Assembly (NCBI GenBank): GCA_937967325.1
Contig: CALBSQ010000255.1
Location: 1-46,309, forward strand
From: an uncultured Chloroflexota bacterium
Lineage (GTDB): Bacteria > Chloroflexota > UBA4733
Length of the DNA stretch: 46,309 nucleotides
Direction of reading: 5' to 3'
A program made the translations under genes and the position numbers. A model generated the notes under the pieces. The model had not been told where the DNA came from. It searched no databases and saw only the letters and a program-made list of their open reading frames with translations. Positions 1 through 8,469 of the stretch are shown here, one piece after another. Each line of letters begins with the position of its first letter. Within the stretch, counting starts at the first letter, position 1.

Positions 1-25
1 CCATCCGATCTTCCTCCCCACGTCC

Positions 26-76
26 CCTGCCCCTAAAGGAGCAGGCTAAGATTACAAAGCCGGCTCAAGCCGGCTT
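26..76. repeat. Intergenic hairpin repeat (CCGGCTAAAGCC family, diverged copy)
   Basis: Two small palindromes lie here: CCTGC/GCAGG (26-45) and GCCGGC-TCAA-GCCGGC (59-74), joined by GCTAAG and ACAAAGCC. The same order and wording recur at 29475-29528, so this is a diverged copy of the same interspersed family. The contig starts just upstream, so a partner arm may be missing. Confidence 0.6.
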
Positions 77-129
77 GAGTTCCAGGCGCCCCTGTTATCG
101 CCTGTCACAATGGTCGCGTGCGCGTCTCC

Positions 130-135
130 TATAAT
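130..135 (+). promoter_or_regulatory. Putative -10 box for the restriction cassette
   Basis: A perfect TATAAT lies 75 bp before the first ATG of the methyltransferase gene. No good -35 hexamer is seen 16-18 bp upstream, so either the promoter is activator-dependent or the match is chance. It is the only strong -10 box in the short leader. Confidence 0.4.
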
Positions 136-209
136 GGGCACGTGTTGGAACTTTCGTACCAAGTAGCGGCCACGTCCCCTTCCCGATATGTCCGCGTCGG
201 CATCGGCGG

Positions 210-1925
210 ATGATGGCAGCAGTTCAGCACGCCGACGATCTCCAGCGTACTCGCCGTACCCTTGGCTCGGTGTATACCCCCCCGCTCCTGGCGACCTGGC
301 TTGCCGGTGAGTTAGCGCGGCGCCTTCCATCTCGTGATCGCCTGCGAATCCTAGATCCGGCCTGCGGTGAAGGGGTGCTCTTACGGGCGGTGCTGGACGC
401 GACCGACCAACCCCTGACCGTTGCCGGAATCGATAGGGACGGACGGGCGCTGCAACGCGCTCGGACGGTGCTGCCTGCCGACGCCCTCCTCGTCCAGGCC
501 GACGCCCTCACCTTGCCGCGCTTCGGGCTGAACGACCAGGCGACGCCCCAGCGAGACAATGGCCGCCCCAATGCCGTGATCGCCAATCCCCCCTGGGGCG
601 CCGAGGTGCCCCATTCCCGAGCAGCGCTCCAGGCCGCCCACTTTACGCTCGCTCAGGGCCAGTTCGATAGCTTCGAGCTGTTCATCGAGCTGTCCCTGGG
701 TCTGGTAGAGGAGAGCGGAGTCCTGGCCTTTATCATTCCGGATGCCGTGTTCCTGCCCGAGCACCGGGCGCTGCGCCGTCTACTGGTTGACACTACCCAG
801 CTCCTCCTGATTGCCCGTCTGGGCGAAGGGTTCTTCGACGGCGTCTATCGCGGCACGACGATACTCGTCTGCCGAAGAGCGCGGGCTCCCGACGACCACA
901 CGGTACGCTGCTTTCGTCTGGATAAGCAGTGGCGAAAACGCGTCCTGGCAGGCGCGGCGACGCTGGAACAGGCACAGGCGCGGCTGGCGCACGATGTTCC
1001 ACAACAGCATTTTGCTCGCGACCCCGAGGCTCGCTTCGACATCGATCTGCGCCGGCAAGAACACAGCATCGTCAAGCGGTTAGAGCAAGCCTCTCTCCCA
1101 TGGCGCCGCTGGTTGGTGACCGGACGGGGCGTTGAGATCTCCAAATACGGCGCAGTGCTCTGCTGTCCTCACTGTGGGGTGGGGACCCCAGCGCCTCGGC
1201 AGCCCCGCTTGCTGCAGTGTGCGGGCTGCGCCAGGCCATTCCGCTCGGAGTCCGCAAGGCGAGAACGCATCGTTCGCGCCGATGGATCCCCTGACCCCAA
1301 CTGGCGGCCACTCATCGCCGGGGAAGACGTGGAACGCTACCGCTGCCATCCGTCGCGGCAGATTCGACTCGGCGTGCCCGGGATCAATTACAAGACTCCA
1401 GAGACGTTCGCGGCCCGCAAGCTACTGGTCCGGAAGACCGGGGTCGGACTCAAGGCGGCTATTGACGACTCAGGGGCGTACACCACGCAGGTCGTGTTCC
1501 ACTACTCCGTCCCTCCCCGTTTGCCTGCTCCTCCATTCTTGTTAGACTACCTGCTTGGGGTGCTGTGTTCCCGTGTCATGCTGGCCTATCACTTGAAGCG
1601 GTGGGGCGAAAACGAATGGCGATCCCATCCCTACGTCACACAGAGGATTCTTTCCGCCTTGCCGGTTCCCGACCTGGCTCCCGGCGCCTGGCAATGGCGG
1701 CAGGCCCAGGCGATCGCGACCGCGGTCGATGCTCGCCGGCGGGTGAACCGCCACGATGGTGACGAGGACCTGGCAGTGGAGCGCCTGGTTGCTGGCCTCT
1801 ACGGTCTCACCGACGCCGACTGCGCCTGGGTGCTGCAGGTCCTAGAGGATGCCGAAGCGCTCGAGCCGATTCGCACGCTCCGTCTCTCCGATCCTCGTTT
1901 GCTCCGGCCCGTACTGGCCCAATGA
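210..1925 (+). CDS. N6-adenine DNA methyltransferase (TaqI/Eco57I-like) of a restriction-modification cassette
   Basis: This 571-residue protein methylates adenine N6 in DNA. It shows, in order, the motif X-like VYTPP (21-25), SAM-binding motif I LDPACGEGVL (48-57), catalytic motif IV NPPW (126-129), a CPHC...CAGC zinc ribbon (319-340), and a C-terminal region of the size and layout of a TaqI-like target-recognition domain (GVEISKYG onward). The family is the gamma-class adenine methyltransferases of Type II/IIG systems. No nuclease motif is seen, so it should modify only. Two ATG codons sit in tandem (210 and 213) with only a weak GGCGG upstream. The next methyltransferase starts 9 bp after its stop, so the two are surely co-transcribed. 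Family assignment is firm; the target sequence cannot be read from sequence. Confidence 0.9.
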   Translation: MMAAVQHADDLQRTRRTLGSVYTPPLLATWLAGELARRLPSRDRLRILDPACGEGVLLRAVLDATDQPLTVAGIDRDGRALQRARTVLPADALLVQADALTLPRFGLNDQATPQRDNGRPNAVIANPPWGAEVPHSRAALQAAHFTLAQGQFDSFELFIELSLGLVEESGVLAFIIPDAVFLPEHRALRRLLVDTTQLLLIARLGEGFFDGVYRGTTILVCRRARAPDDHTVRCFRLDKQWRKRVLAGAATLEQAQARLAHDVPQQHFARDPEARFDIDLRRQEHSIVKRLEQASLPWRRWLVTGRGVEISKYGAVLCCPHCGVGTPAPRQPRLLQCAGCARPFRSESARRERIVRADGSPDPNWRPLIAGEDVERYRCHPSRQIRLGVPGINYKTPETFAARKLLVRKTGVGLKAAIDDSGAYTTQVVFHYSVPPRLPAPPFLLDYLLGVLCSRVMLAYHLKRWGENEWRSHPYVTQRILSALPVPDLAPGAWQWRQAQAIATAVDARRRVNRHDGDEDLAVERLVAGLYGLTDADCAWVLQVLEDAEALEPIRTLRLSDPRLLRPVLAQ

Positions 1926-1934
1926 ACAGCCACA

Positions 1935-2978
1935 ATGTCGTATCGCTACATAGGCAACAAGACGCGCTTCCTGCCGACGCTACTCAGCGTGATTCGCGAT
2001 CTGGTACGGCCAGGCGCTACCGTTGCCGACCTGATGTGCGGTACCGCCGCGGTCTCCGAGGCGCTCCGCCGCGGCGGTTACCGCGTGGTGGCTTCCGACA
2101 TCATGACCTACGCGGTGCAGCACGCCACCGTGCGGCTGACGCTCACCAAGCCGCCTGACTTTGCCGGAGTGGGAGGTCCCTCGTATCCCATGCTGCTGGC
2201 TGAGCTGCACCAATTGCCCCCGGTTCAGGGCTTGATGTACCGGGAATACAGTCCGGCCGGCGCCCCGCGCGCCGGCTGCGCGCCGCGCAGCTATCTCTCG
2301 CCCGCCAACGCCGCCCACGTCGACGCCATCAATGCCCGGTTGGGAGAGTGGGAGCGGGAAGGGCGGCTGACCTCACCAGAGCGCGCGCTGCTGCGGCACG
2401 ACCTGATTCTGGCAGTAAATCGGGTGGCGAACATCGCCGGGACGTACGGCCACTTTCGCTCCAAGTGGGGCAACGGCGCACTCAGTCCGCTCACGCTACT
2501 CCCGAGCGAGTTCGTACCCGAGCAGGCAGCGGGGCACCGCATCCTGCAAGGCCGCGCCGAGGACGTTTCCACCGAAATCGCGGCCGATTTATGTTATCTC
2601 GACCCGCCCTATACCAAGCGACAGTATGCCGCCAACTATCACCTCATCGAGACCCTGGCCAGGGGCGACGAGCCGGAGGCCGTCGGCGTCAGCGGCTTGC
2701 GCCCTTGGCGGGATCAATACTCCAACTTCTGCTCCAAGCTGCGGCTGCGGGATGCCTTCCGGGTCATCATCACCTCGATGCACTGCTCGCACTATCTCAT
2801 CAGCTACAGCGCCGATGGCTTGTTATCCAAGGCGGAGCTGCACCACTTCCTCTCCCAGTTTGGCAAGGTCGAGCTGATGGAGTTCGACTATCCGCGCTTT
2901 CGGAGCAACGACAGTCCGCTGGGACTGACCGGCACAGAGTATCTCTTTCACCTGGTAAGGTGCCAGCGTGACGAGTGA
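1935..2978 (+). CDS. D12-class N6-adenine DNA methyltransferase (Dam/FokI-type)
   Basis: This 347-residue adenine methyltransferase belongs to the alpha (D12) class. It opens with YIGNKTRFLP (5-14), the usual N-terminal signature, then DLMCGTAAV (32-40, SAM binding) and DPPYTKRQY (223-231, catalytic motif IV). The DPPYTKRQY wording is typical of restriction-associated members, not housekeeping Dam. It follows the first methyltransferase by 9 bp and its last codons overlap the GTG start of the mcrB-like gene by 11 bp, so the three are translationally linked. Two different adenine methyltransferases in one cassette usually mean an asymmetric target, each enzyme protecting one strand; that is inference from systems such as FokI and LlaJI. 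Confidence 0.9.
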   Translation: MSYRYIGNKTRFLPTLLSVIRDLVRPGATVADLMCGTAAVSEALRRGGYRVVASDIMTYAVQHATVRLTLTKPPDFAGVGGPSYPMLLAELHQLPPVQGLMYREYSPAGAPRAGCAPRSYLSPANAAHVDAINARLGEWEREGRLTSPERALLRHDLILAVNRVANIAGTYGHFRSKWGNGALSPLTLLPSEFVPEQAAGHRILQGRAEDVSTEIAADLCYLDPPYTKRQYAANYHLIETLARGDEPEAVGVSGLRPWRDQYSNFCSKLRLRDAFRVIITSMHCSHYLISYSADGLLSKAELHHFLSQFGKVELMEFDYPRFRSNDSPLGLTGTEYLFHLVRCQRDE

Positions 2979-4914
2979 CGCGGGTCTCACGCCGGCAGCA
3001 CTGTTTTATCGTCAGATCACGCCGGGCGACTTCTGGAATATCGAGCGCGCCTCCGGCGTCGGTCCTGAGACCGGCGGCGGTCAAACCTACATCGACGTTC
3101 CCTTGGGCGGGGCCCTCTCCGCCAGCGAGCTGTGGCGGTTTCTGGGGGCTCCGGAGCCGCTGACGCCGGCCGACGCCTGGCCGGCGAGGACCATCGCGGT
3201 CAAGACTGTCGGCAAGCCGGAGGAGCAGGCGCCGCTCGAATTCGGTCCTCGCCAGAGCAATAGTCGCTATAAGATTAGCAACCAGAACCGGCACCGGCGC
3301 AACGCCCGCCACCCGGCCTGGACTGCGCGCAACGGCTTTCCACAGGCTCCCGCCTCGGCGAGGAGGGACCAGATGCCGGAGGTTGCATCGCTCAGGATCT
3401 ACGTCGTCAAGACCGTCGACGGTGACTACTATGCCGGGTACGTGAATGCCGATTGCCTGCCGGATGGCTGGCCGACAGGCTTCGGTCTGGAGCGGCTCTT
3501 CGACCGCGGGCGCGACAACAACGTCGGCGTGATCGAATGGTCGGGCGAACAGGCGCTGGACCTGCCACCGCTCGTGACGCAAGTGTTCGAGGCGTGGCGG
3601 AGGAAACCCAACGTGCTGCTCTACGGACCGTCCGGCACGGGCAAGACGCACGCGATGCAGCTCATCTGGGATATCCTCAGCGGCGATCGACCGCCGCGGC
3701 GTCTCCTGCTTCAGCCCCACAATGGGCAGGCCCCGTTCGCCGTCGGAGAGGTAGCGCCACCCTTTCCCCTGCCGGTACACCGGGAATGGGTGACCTTCCA
3801 CCAGAACTACAGTTACGAGAACTTCGTCCTGGCGCTGCGTCCGGAGCCGGCCCCGTCCGGCTTCACGCTCAAGCCGCGCATGGGCGCGCTGCTCGACGCG
3901 GCGGTCCGCGCCGACCCCACCCTGGCCAATCCCGGCGGCGTTGCGGCGCCGGCGTCCTTAATCTGCATCGACGAAGTGAACCGCGGCAACGTCTCGCGAA
4001 TCTTCGGCGAGTTCATCACCTTCATGGATCGCGACTACCGGGCGACGGTGGACGGCTGCGGCAACCGGCGCGCGCTGCCGGTCCCGCTCTCCAACGTCAA
4101 GGTCGAGGAAGACGCCGACGGCCGCCGGCGCACGGAGCCCATCGAGACGATCGACGGCTTGCCGGTCCGCTTACCGGCGCCCTGGAACTTCCCGGAGCAC
4201 GTCTATCTCCTGGCCAGTATGAATTCGGTCGACCGCGCCGTGGCCCCACTCGACACCGCGCTGGCGCGCCGCTTCGTGCGGATCGAGGTTCCCCCTGATC
4301 TGCAGCTCCTGGCAGCCCACCTGGGGCTGCCCAGCCAGGGAGAGCTGCTCAGCCGATGGCAGTCGCTGCCCGGCGGGCTTGCAGAAGTGCATGCGATGGC
4401 TGAGCAACCAGCCGGGCGTCTCCAGCTCCAACTCGAAGAAGCAGGTAGCGGCTACCGGAGTGGCGCCGGCGCAGCGGACCTTGTCGACGCCGTACACCGG
4501 GCGCCTACCATCGGTGAGATCGCCTGGTTCCTCCTCTACCGGCTGAACTACGAGTTAGCGGCGTCGCTGGGTCCGGACTTCGAGCTGGGGCATACCTACC
4601 TCTGGGAGGTCGGCCGCACCGTTGTGGAGCTCGACCGTCTCAGGGCGCTGGCCGGGGCGTGGGACCAGGCTATCTATCCCCAGCTCCGCGAGCGCTACAT
4701 CAACCGTCCCGACGAGCTACTGCGACTGTTGCGACTGGCGGCGGGTGACACTCCGCCTACCCAGTTCCTGTTGAAGACACGGCCGCTGCCCGCCGGCGGC
4801 ACGTCCTCTAGTAGTGCGCGTAAGGAGGTGCTGGAATCAGTACGTCTGGAGCAGTTCGTCCCGGACCGACCGGACGACGTCAAGCTGACGCTCCGCTATT
4901 TGGCAGGCGTCTAG
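2968..4914 (+). CDS. mcrB: McrB-like AAA+ restriction motor with unassigned N-terminal domain
   Basis: This 648-residue protein starts at GTG inside the end of the preceding gene. The C-terminal two thirds are a McrB-type AAA+ motor: Walker A GPSGTGKT (220-227), the McrB-typical FHQNYSYENFV (277-287), Walker B ICIDEVNRGN (332-341) and sensor MNSVDRAV (418-425) followed by DTALARRF. In McrBC the motor is a GTPase that translocates DNA and activates the McrC nuclease; nucleotide preference cannot be read here. Residues 1-200 should carry DNA recognition. I do not recognise a known McrB DNA-binding domain there; a basic stretch (99-124, with YKISNQNRHRRNARHPAW) is a plausible DNA-contact segment. 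The gene is followed by a 139-bp gap with a hairpin, then mcrC. Confidence 0.9.
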   Translation: MTSDAGLTPAALFYRQITPGDFWNIERASGVGPETGGGQTYIDVPLGGALSASELWRFLGAPEPLTPADAWPARTIAVKTVGKPEEQAPLEFGPRQSNSRYKISNQNRHRRNARHPAWTARNGFPQAPASARRDQMPEVASLRIYVVKTVDGDYYAGYVNADCLPDGWPTGFGLERLFDRGRDNNVGVIEWSGEQALDLPPLVTQVFEAWRRKPNVLLYGPSGTGKTHAMQLIWDILSGDRPPRRLLLQPHNGQAPFAVGEVAPPFPLPVHREWVTFHQNYSYENFVLALRPEPAPSGFTLKPRMGALLDAAVRADPTLANPGGVAAPASLICIDEVNRGNVSRIFGEFITFMDRDYRATVDGCGNRRALPVPLSNVKVEEDADGRRRTEPIETIDGLPVRLPAPWNFPEHVYLLASMNSVDRAVAPLDTALARRFVRIEVPPDLQLLAAHLGLPSQGELLSRWQSLPGGLAEVHAMAEQPAGRLQLQLEEAGSGYRSGAGAADLVDAVHRAPTIGEIAWFLLYRLNYELAASLGPDFELGHTYLWEVGRTVVELDRLRALAGAWDQAIYPQLRERYINRPDELLRLLRLAAGDTPPTQFLLKTRPLPAGGTSSSSARKEVLESVRLEQFVPDRPDDVKLTLRYLAGV

Positions 4915-4966
4915 CGGGTCGTTTGTGTTGTCGGGTGCCATTTGCCCCGCGATCGCGCAGCGTCGA

Positions 4967-5012
4967 CCGGCCGGGTAGGGGCAGGCACAGAGACCTGCCC
5001 CTACCCGGCCGG
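4967..5012. repeat. Perfect 19-bp-stem hairpin (GTAGGGGCAGG family) between mcrB and mcrC
   Basis: Arms 4967-4985 and 4994-5012 are perfectly complementary, with an 8-base CACAGAGA loop. The core repeats the arm sequence found at 19130-19225 and 22052-22190, so it is a compact copy of a multi-copy family. It has no T-run, so it is not a classical terminator, but in RNA it would form a very stable stem that could uncouple or stabilise the mcrB and mcrC parts of the message. Confidence 0.85.
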
Positions 5013-5053
5013 CTCAGAATGGCGTCCCGCGTGCCAACTGACCCGCTCGCCAT

Positions 5054-6433
5054 ATGCGCCTGAGGCTCACCGAATATGGGCAGCCAGTCCCCTGGCTGGG
5101 AACAGATGCCGATCTTGAGCGTCTGGGCGGCGAAGCGCTGCGCTGGAGGAGCGTCCTCGGGCTGGCCGGCTCGCCCATTGCTATCGAATACTTGGGGGGA
5201 CACCGGCATACGGTCCGCGCCGAGGGGGTCACCGGCTTTCTGCAGGTTGGGCGGACTGCCGTCGAGATCCGACCGAAGTTTCTCGCTGGAGGCGATGAGG
5301 CGGACTGGCGGCGTGCCCTTTGGGCCATCCTGGCCGTGGTCGAGGAGCGCCCGCGGGTCGGCGAGCTCACGCTGGCGACCAGAACCGACGCCGAGAGCTT
5401 ACCGGACCTGCTCGGTTGGGTGCTGGTGGAAAGCCTGGAGCAAGGACACGCGCTCGGGTTTCCCCGTGGCTACGTCGAGCACAGCAGCTCCGTCGACGTA
5501 CTGAGGGGACGGCTGGAAGTCAATCGCATCGCGGAGATGCTGGTAACGCCCTACTCGCTGCCGTGCGTGTATGACGTGTACGACGAGGATGTGGCGGTCA
5601 ACCGGCTCTTTCGCTGGGCCGCCCTCATACTCGGCGGCTTGGCGCGTTCGCCTTTCCTGAGCCGACGGCTGGGCGATGCCGCGGCGGCCATCGGCCACGC
5701 CGCGGACACCCCCCCTGGAATCATCGAAGCCGAGCACATCAGCCTACCGGCGACCTATCGACATCTGGAGCCGGCGTTGCACGTCGCACGGATGCTGCTC
5801 CGTCGCGAGTCGCTGCTGCACGTGTGGGGGCAGGAGCAAGCCGTCAGCTTCCTCTGGAACTCTGCCGACATCTTCGAGCGCTTTGTGAACTATCTGCTCC
5901 TCCAGCTCTGCGGGCGGACTGTCGGAGTCCGCCTCGACGACCGCGGACAGACGCTCGCAATGCCGATATCGTCCGGAGTGACAACCCCTCCGGCCATCCT
6001 CACCTACCCCGACGCCCGCCTTCGTGCCGGCGGACGGACGCGACTGGTCCTTGATGCAAAATACAAGACGCTGGGCACGGGAGGCCGCCCCAGCAATGAG
6101 GACATCTACCAGGTGATGGCAGCCGGCCGCGTCAATGCCTGCGACGAGGTCTACCTGCTCTACCCCAGCCCGTCCGGCGCGCGCCTGGCGCCGCTACGCT
6201 GGTCGCTCCTGGGCGCCGGGCAACCCCGCCGAGTCACCGCCCTGTTCATCGACCTCCTCGAGATGGGCCGGCCAGCGGGCGAGGAGCGGCTCGGTCAGGC
6301 CCTCGCGGTCGATCTGGGAACCTCGCTGCAGCCGCTGCTCGACGCCACGACATCGACGGGAGCGCGGCCATCGGAGAGGGCTGTACCCTTAACTTCCCCC
6401 GCAGTACGCTGGGATACGTCAACGTTGCGATAG
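5054..6433 (+). CDS. mcrC: McrC-like PD-(D/E)xK nuclease subunit
   Basis: This 459-residue protein is the McrC partner of the upstream motor. The N-terminal half (to about 190) has the McrC-specific fold region with VRAEGVTGFLQVGRTAVEI. The family-typical ADIFERFVNYLL helix is at 271-282, and the nuclease active site follows as PD (319-320) and DAKYK (334-338), the D...DxK triad of PD-(D/E)xK enzymes. McrC binds the McrB hexamer and cuts DNA. All catalytic residues are present, so it should be active. No clear Shine-Dalgarno precedes the ATG, and the gap to mcrB holds a repeat hairpin. It sits 10 bp from the next methyltransferase gene. Confidence 0.9.
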   Translation: MRLRLTEYGQPVPWLGTDADLERLGGEALRWRSVLGLAGSPIAIEYLGGHRHTVRAEGVTGFLQVGRTAVEIRPKFLAGGDEADWRRALWAILAVVEERPRVGELTLATRTDAESLPDLLGWVLVESLEQGHALGFPRGYVEHSSSVDVLRGRLEVNRIAEMLVTPYSLPCVYDVYDEDVAVNRLFRWAALILGGLARSPFLSRRLGDAAAAIGHAADTPPGIIEAEHISLPATYRHLEPALHVARMLLRRESLLHVWGQEQAVSFLWNSADIFERFVNYLLLQLCGRTVGVRLDDRGQTLAMPISSGVTTPPAILTYPDARLRAGGRTRLVLDAKYKTLGTGGRPSNEDIYQVMAAGRVNACDEVYLLYPSPSGARLAPLRWSLLGAGQPRRVTALFIDLLEMGRPAGEERLGQALAVDLGTSLQPLLDATTSTGARPSERAVPLTSPAVRWDTSTLR

Positions 6434-6443
6434 GAGCGAGCAC

Positions 6444-7307
6444 ATGGCCGGTCGGGCATCGGCGCCGCCCACGATATGGGCCGATCCAACCTTCGCGGCC
6501 GGCTACGATCGCACATTTGGGCAACAGCTCGCTCCTGTCGTGGCACAGCTCCTACTACAACTTGCACTCCCCCAACCAGGCGAACAAACGCTGGAATGCG
6601 CCTGCGGCACGGGGGCGCTGACGCTGCCACTCGCACGCGCGCTCGGCAACGACCGGTACCTGCTGGCCACTGACCGATCACCCGCCATGCTGGCGCTGGC
6701 AACGGGGAAAGCCGCGGCGCTCGATGGCGCGGCGATCGGATTCCTGCTACAAGACATGCAGGCGCTCGGCATGGCACCGAGCCAGTTCCAGCTCGCAATC
6801 GCCAACCTCGGGCTCCAGGTCGTAGACAACCGAGTGCGGGCGCTGCGCGAGCTACGGCGGATTCTCCGTCCCAGTGGCCGGCTGGCCTTCTCCGTCCCCG
6901 GCGACTGGTCACTGGAGCCGTTCTGGACCTATTTCTGGCGGCGTGTGGCGCAGCCCGATGCCGCGCCGGCGCTCCAGTCCGCACCACGACGCTGGACAGC
7001 GGCCGACGTCGCCGCCTCGTTGCTGGGCGACCAGACCGAGTGGAGGAGCCAGATCGAAGCCGCCGGCTTTGTGTACGTCACCCTGTCGGTCGAACGGGCC
7101 GTGGCCTGGTTCCCCAGCGCCAGGGACTTTCTTGCAACGGGAGCCTTCGGTCACATCGGCCGTGCCCGCGGCCTGATCGGCGATGAGCAGGTTCGCGATC
7201 GCGTCTTCGCCGACGTTACTGAGCGTCTGGATCAGCGCCGTACCCCGCAAGGCGTGCCCATCGACGTGACGGTGCTATGTCCGGTCGCCTACGCGCCGGC
7301 CGGCTAG
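6444..7307 (+). CDS. Class I SAM-dependent methyltransferase (UbiE/Methyltransf_11-like)
   Basis: This 287-residue soluble methyltransferase has a Rossmann SAM site at about 51-61 (LECACGTGALT), an acidic residue after strand 2 (ATDRSPAMLAL), and FSVPGDWSLEPFW typical of small-molecule methyltransferases. It lacks the NPPY/DPPY signature of DNA methylases, so it is unlikely to be part of the modification enzymes. It begins 10 bp after mcrC with an AGGAG ribosome-binding site overlapping the mcrC end, so it may be co-transcribed by position alone. Substrate unknown. Confidence 0.8.
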   Translation: MAGRASAPPTIWADPTFAAGYDRTFGQQLAPVVAQLLLQLALPQPGEQTLECACGTGALTLPLARALGNDRYLLATDRSPAMLALATGKAAALDGAAIGFLLQDMQALGMAPSQFQLAIANLGLQVVDNRVRALRELRRILRPSGRLAFSVPGDWSLEPFWTYFWRRVAQPDAAPALQSAPRRWTAADVAASLLGDQTEWRSQIEAAGFVYVTLSVERAVAWFPSARDFLATGAFGHIGRARGLIGDEQVRDRVFADVTERLDQRRTPQGVPIDVTVLCPVAYAPAG

Positions 7308-7310
7308 GGC

Positions 7311-7474
7311 GCCGGGGGGCCAGGGAGCAGGGGGGGCAGAGGAGCAGAGGAGCAAGGGAGATCGGGGGCTGGTCGGACGGATGGCCGATCGGAGTGGTTC
7401 CATCCCATTGACGACCGTGCTGCCCGGCGCCATCTCGCCTCTGCTCCTCTGCCCCCCGGCTCCCCGGCCCCGGC
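7311..7474. repeat. Imperfect inverted repeat between convergent genes
   Basis: A G-rich purine arm (7311-7350, GGGGGGCAGAGGAGCAGAGG core) is matched by its near-complement at 7436-7474 (CCTCTGCTCCTCTGCCCCCC core). Arms are about 36 bp with a few mismatches and an 85-bp middle. It fills the whole gap between two convergent genes, where it may act as a two-way terminator. Confidence 0.7.
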
Positions 7475-7477
7475 GAC

Positions 7478-8317
7478 TCAGTTCATCGTCCGGCGAACGG
7501 TCTCCACCATGGCCAGTAGCTCACGGACGGAGGGCACGTCGGCGCCCTGGGGTCGCACCTGGAGGAAAGTGGACAGCTCCTGCTTCGCTGCTTGCCATTG
7601 ACCGCGCTGCACAAGCAGGACCGCGTGATCGCACAGCTCCCCGACGTCATCGGGCTGAAGCGCCCTGAGCCGGCTAGTCGCTCGCAGCGCCTGCTGGGTG
7701 TCGTTGCGACGCAGGTAGGCGTGTTTCAGGTTGCGGAGCATGCGGACAATGATGTCGCCGGACGTCGCCGGTTGCACCATTGCACGCCGCAGTGGCATTG
7801 CCCGGCCGTAAATCCGGTGGAGCTGGGCTTCCAGATCGGACCTGGCCAGCGCCAGGCCCCGTCGGAACGGATCGAGGTAGCGAACACTATCGCTCGCGTA
7901 TACGCCGACGATGAAGTGGCCAGGGAAGCCGATTCCGCGCACGTCCAGACCGGCCCGCCGTCCTACGTCGATGTAGACGACGGACAACGTGATCGGCAGC
8001 CCAATTCGGCGCCGCAGCACGATATCGAGATAACTGTTCGCCGGATCGTAGTAGTCATCCTCGTTCCCACGAAAGCCGACGGTGTAGCCCAAATACCGCG
8101 CCAGCGCGTCCGCCGCCGAGTCCAGCAGTGGAGCTGCTCCCAGCCTGGAGCGAAGACCTGTCCCCAGCTCATCAAGAATCTGAATCGAGCCGTGGGCGTC
8201 CGGGTGATCGCCGCTTAGCTCGGCCAGCAGGAGCGCCGCGGCGGCGAGATCAACTGCCTCGTCAGGTCGATCGAGAGCTGCTCGGAGCCGCTCGGTCGCA
8301 GCGGCTTCATCATCCAT
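7478..8317 (-). CDS. SirB1-like transglutaminase-fold protein with TPR-like C-terminus
   Basis: This 279-residue protein matches the SirB1 (DUF1342) family: the central FRGNEDDYYDPANSYLDIVLRRRIGLPITLSVVYIDVGRR and GIGFPGHFIVG blocks are the conserved core of the transglutaminase-like domain. The C-terminal about 90 residues (LKHAYLRRNDTQQALRATSRL...) look like TPR helices. No signal peptide. Its biochemical role is not established in the family. It lies downstream of the efflux operon on the same strand but 150 bp from it, so linkage is weak. Confidence 0.85.
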   Translation of the reverse strand: MDDEAAATERLRAALDRPDEAVDLAAAALLLAELSGDHPDAHGSIQILDELGTGLRSRLGAAPLLDSAADALARYLGYTVGFRGNEDDYYDPANSYLDIVLRRRIGLPITLSVVYIDVGRRAGLDVRGIGFPGHFIVGVYASDSVRYLDPFRRGLALARSDLEAQLHRIYGRAMPLRRAMVQPATSGDIIVRMLRNLKHAYLRRNDTQQALRATSRLRALQPDDVGELCDHAVLLVQRGQWQAAKQELSTFLQVRPQGADVPSVRELLAMVETVRRTMN

Positions 8318-8469
8318 AGTCGCCTTCTGCCCTGAGTCTCAGGTCTACCTATCGAGTCTGGTGCATTATCCAGGATAGGAAGGCGAAAAAGGCATCGGCG
8401 ACACCGCGCCCTGCAAATGGTCGGGGATGGACCGGATAGCGCCGGCAGGAGCTGCTGACAGCTCCGGCG

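Noticed and set aside
1..11. Illumina adapter at the left end (TCCGATCT at 4-11)
   Set aside because: Only eight bases match the end of the TruSeq adapter; may be chance, so it was not listed as a feature.
2800..3801. Open frame of 333 codons on the minus strand
   Set aside because: Antisense to the methyltransferase and mcrB genes and without recognisable motifs.
4967..5012. Rho-independent terminator
   Set aside because: A strong stem but no T-run on either side.
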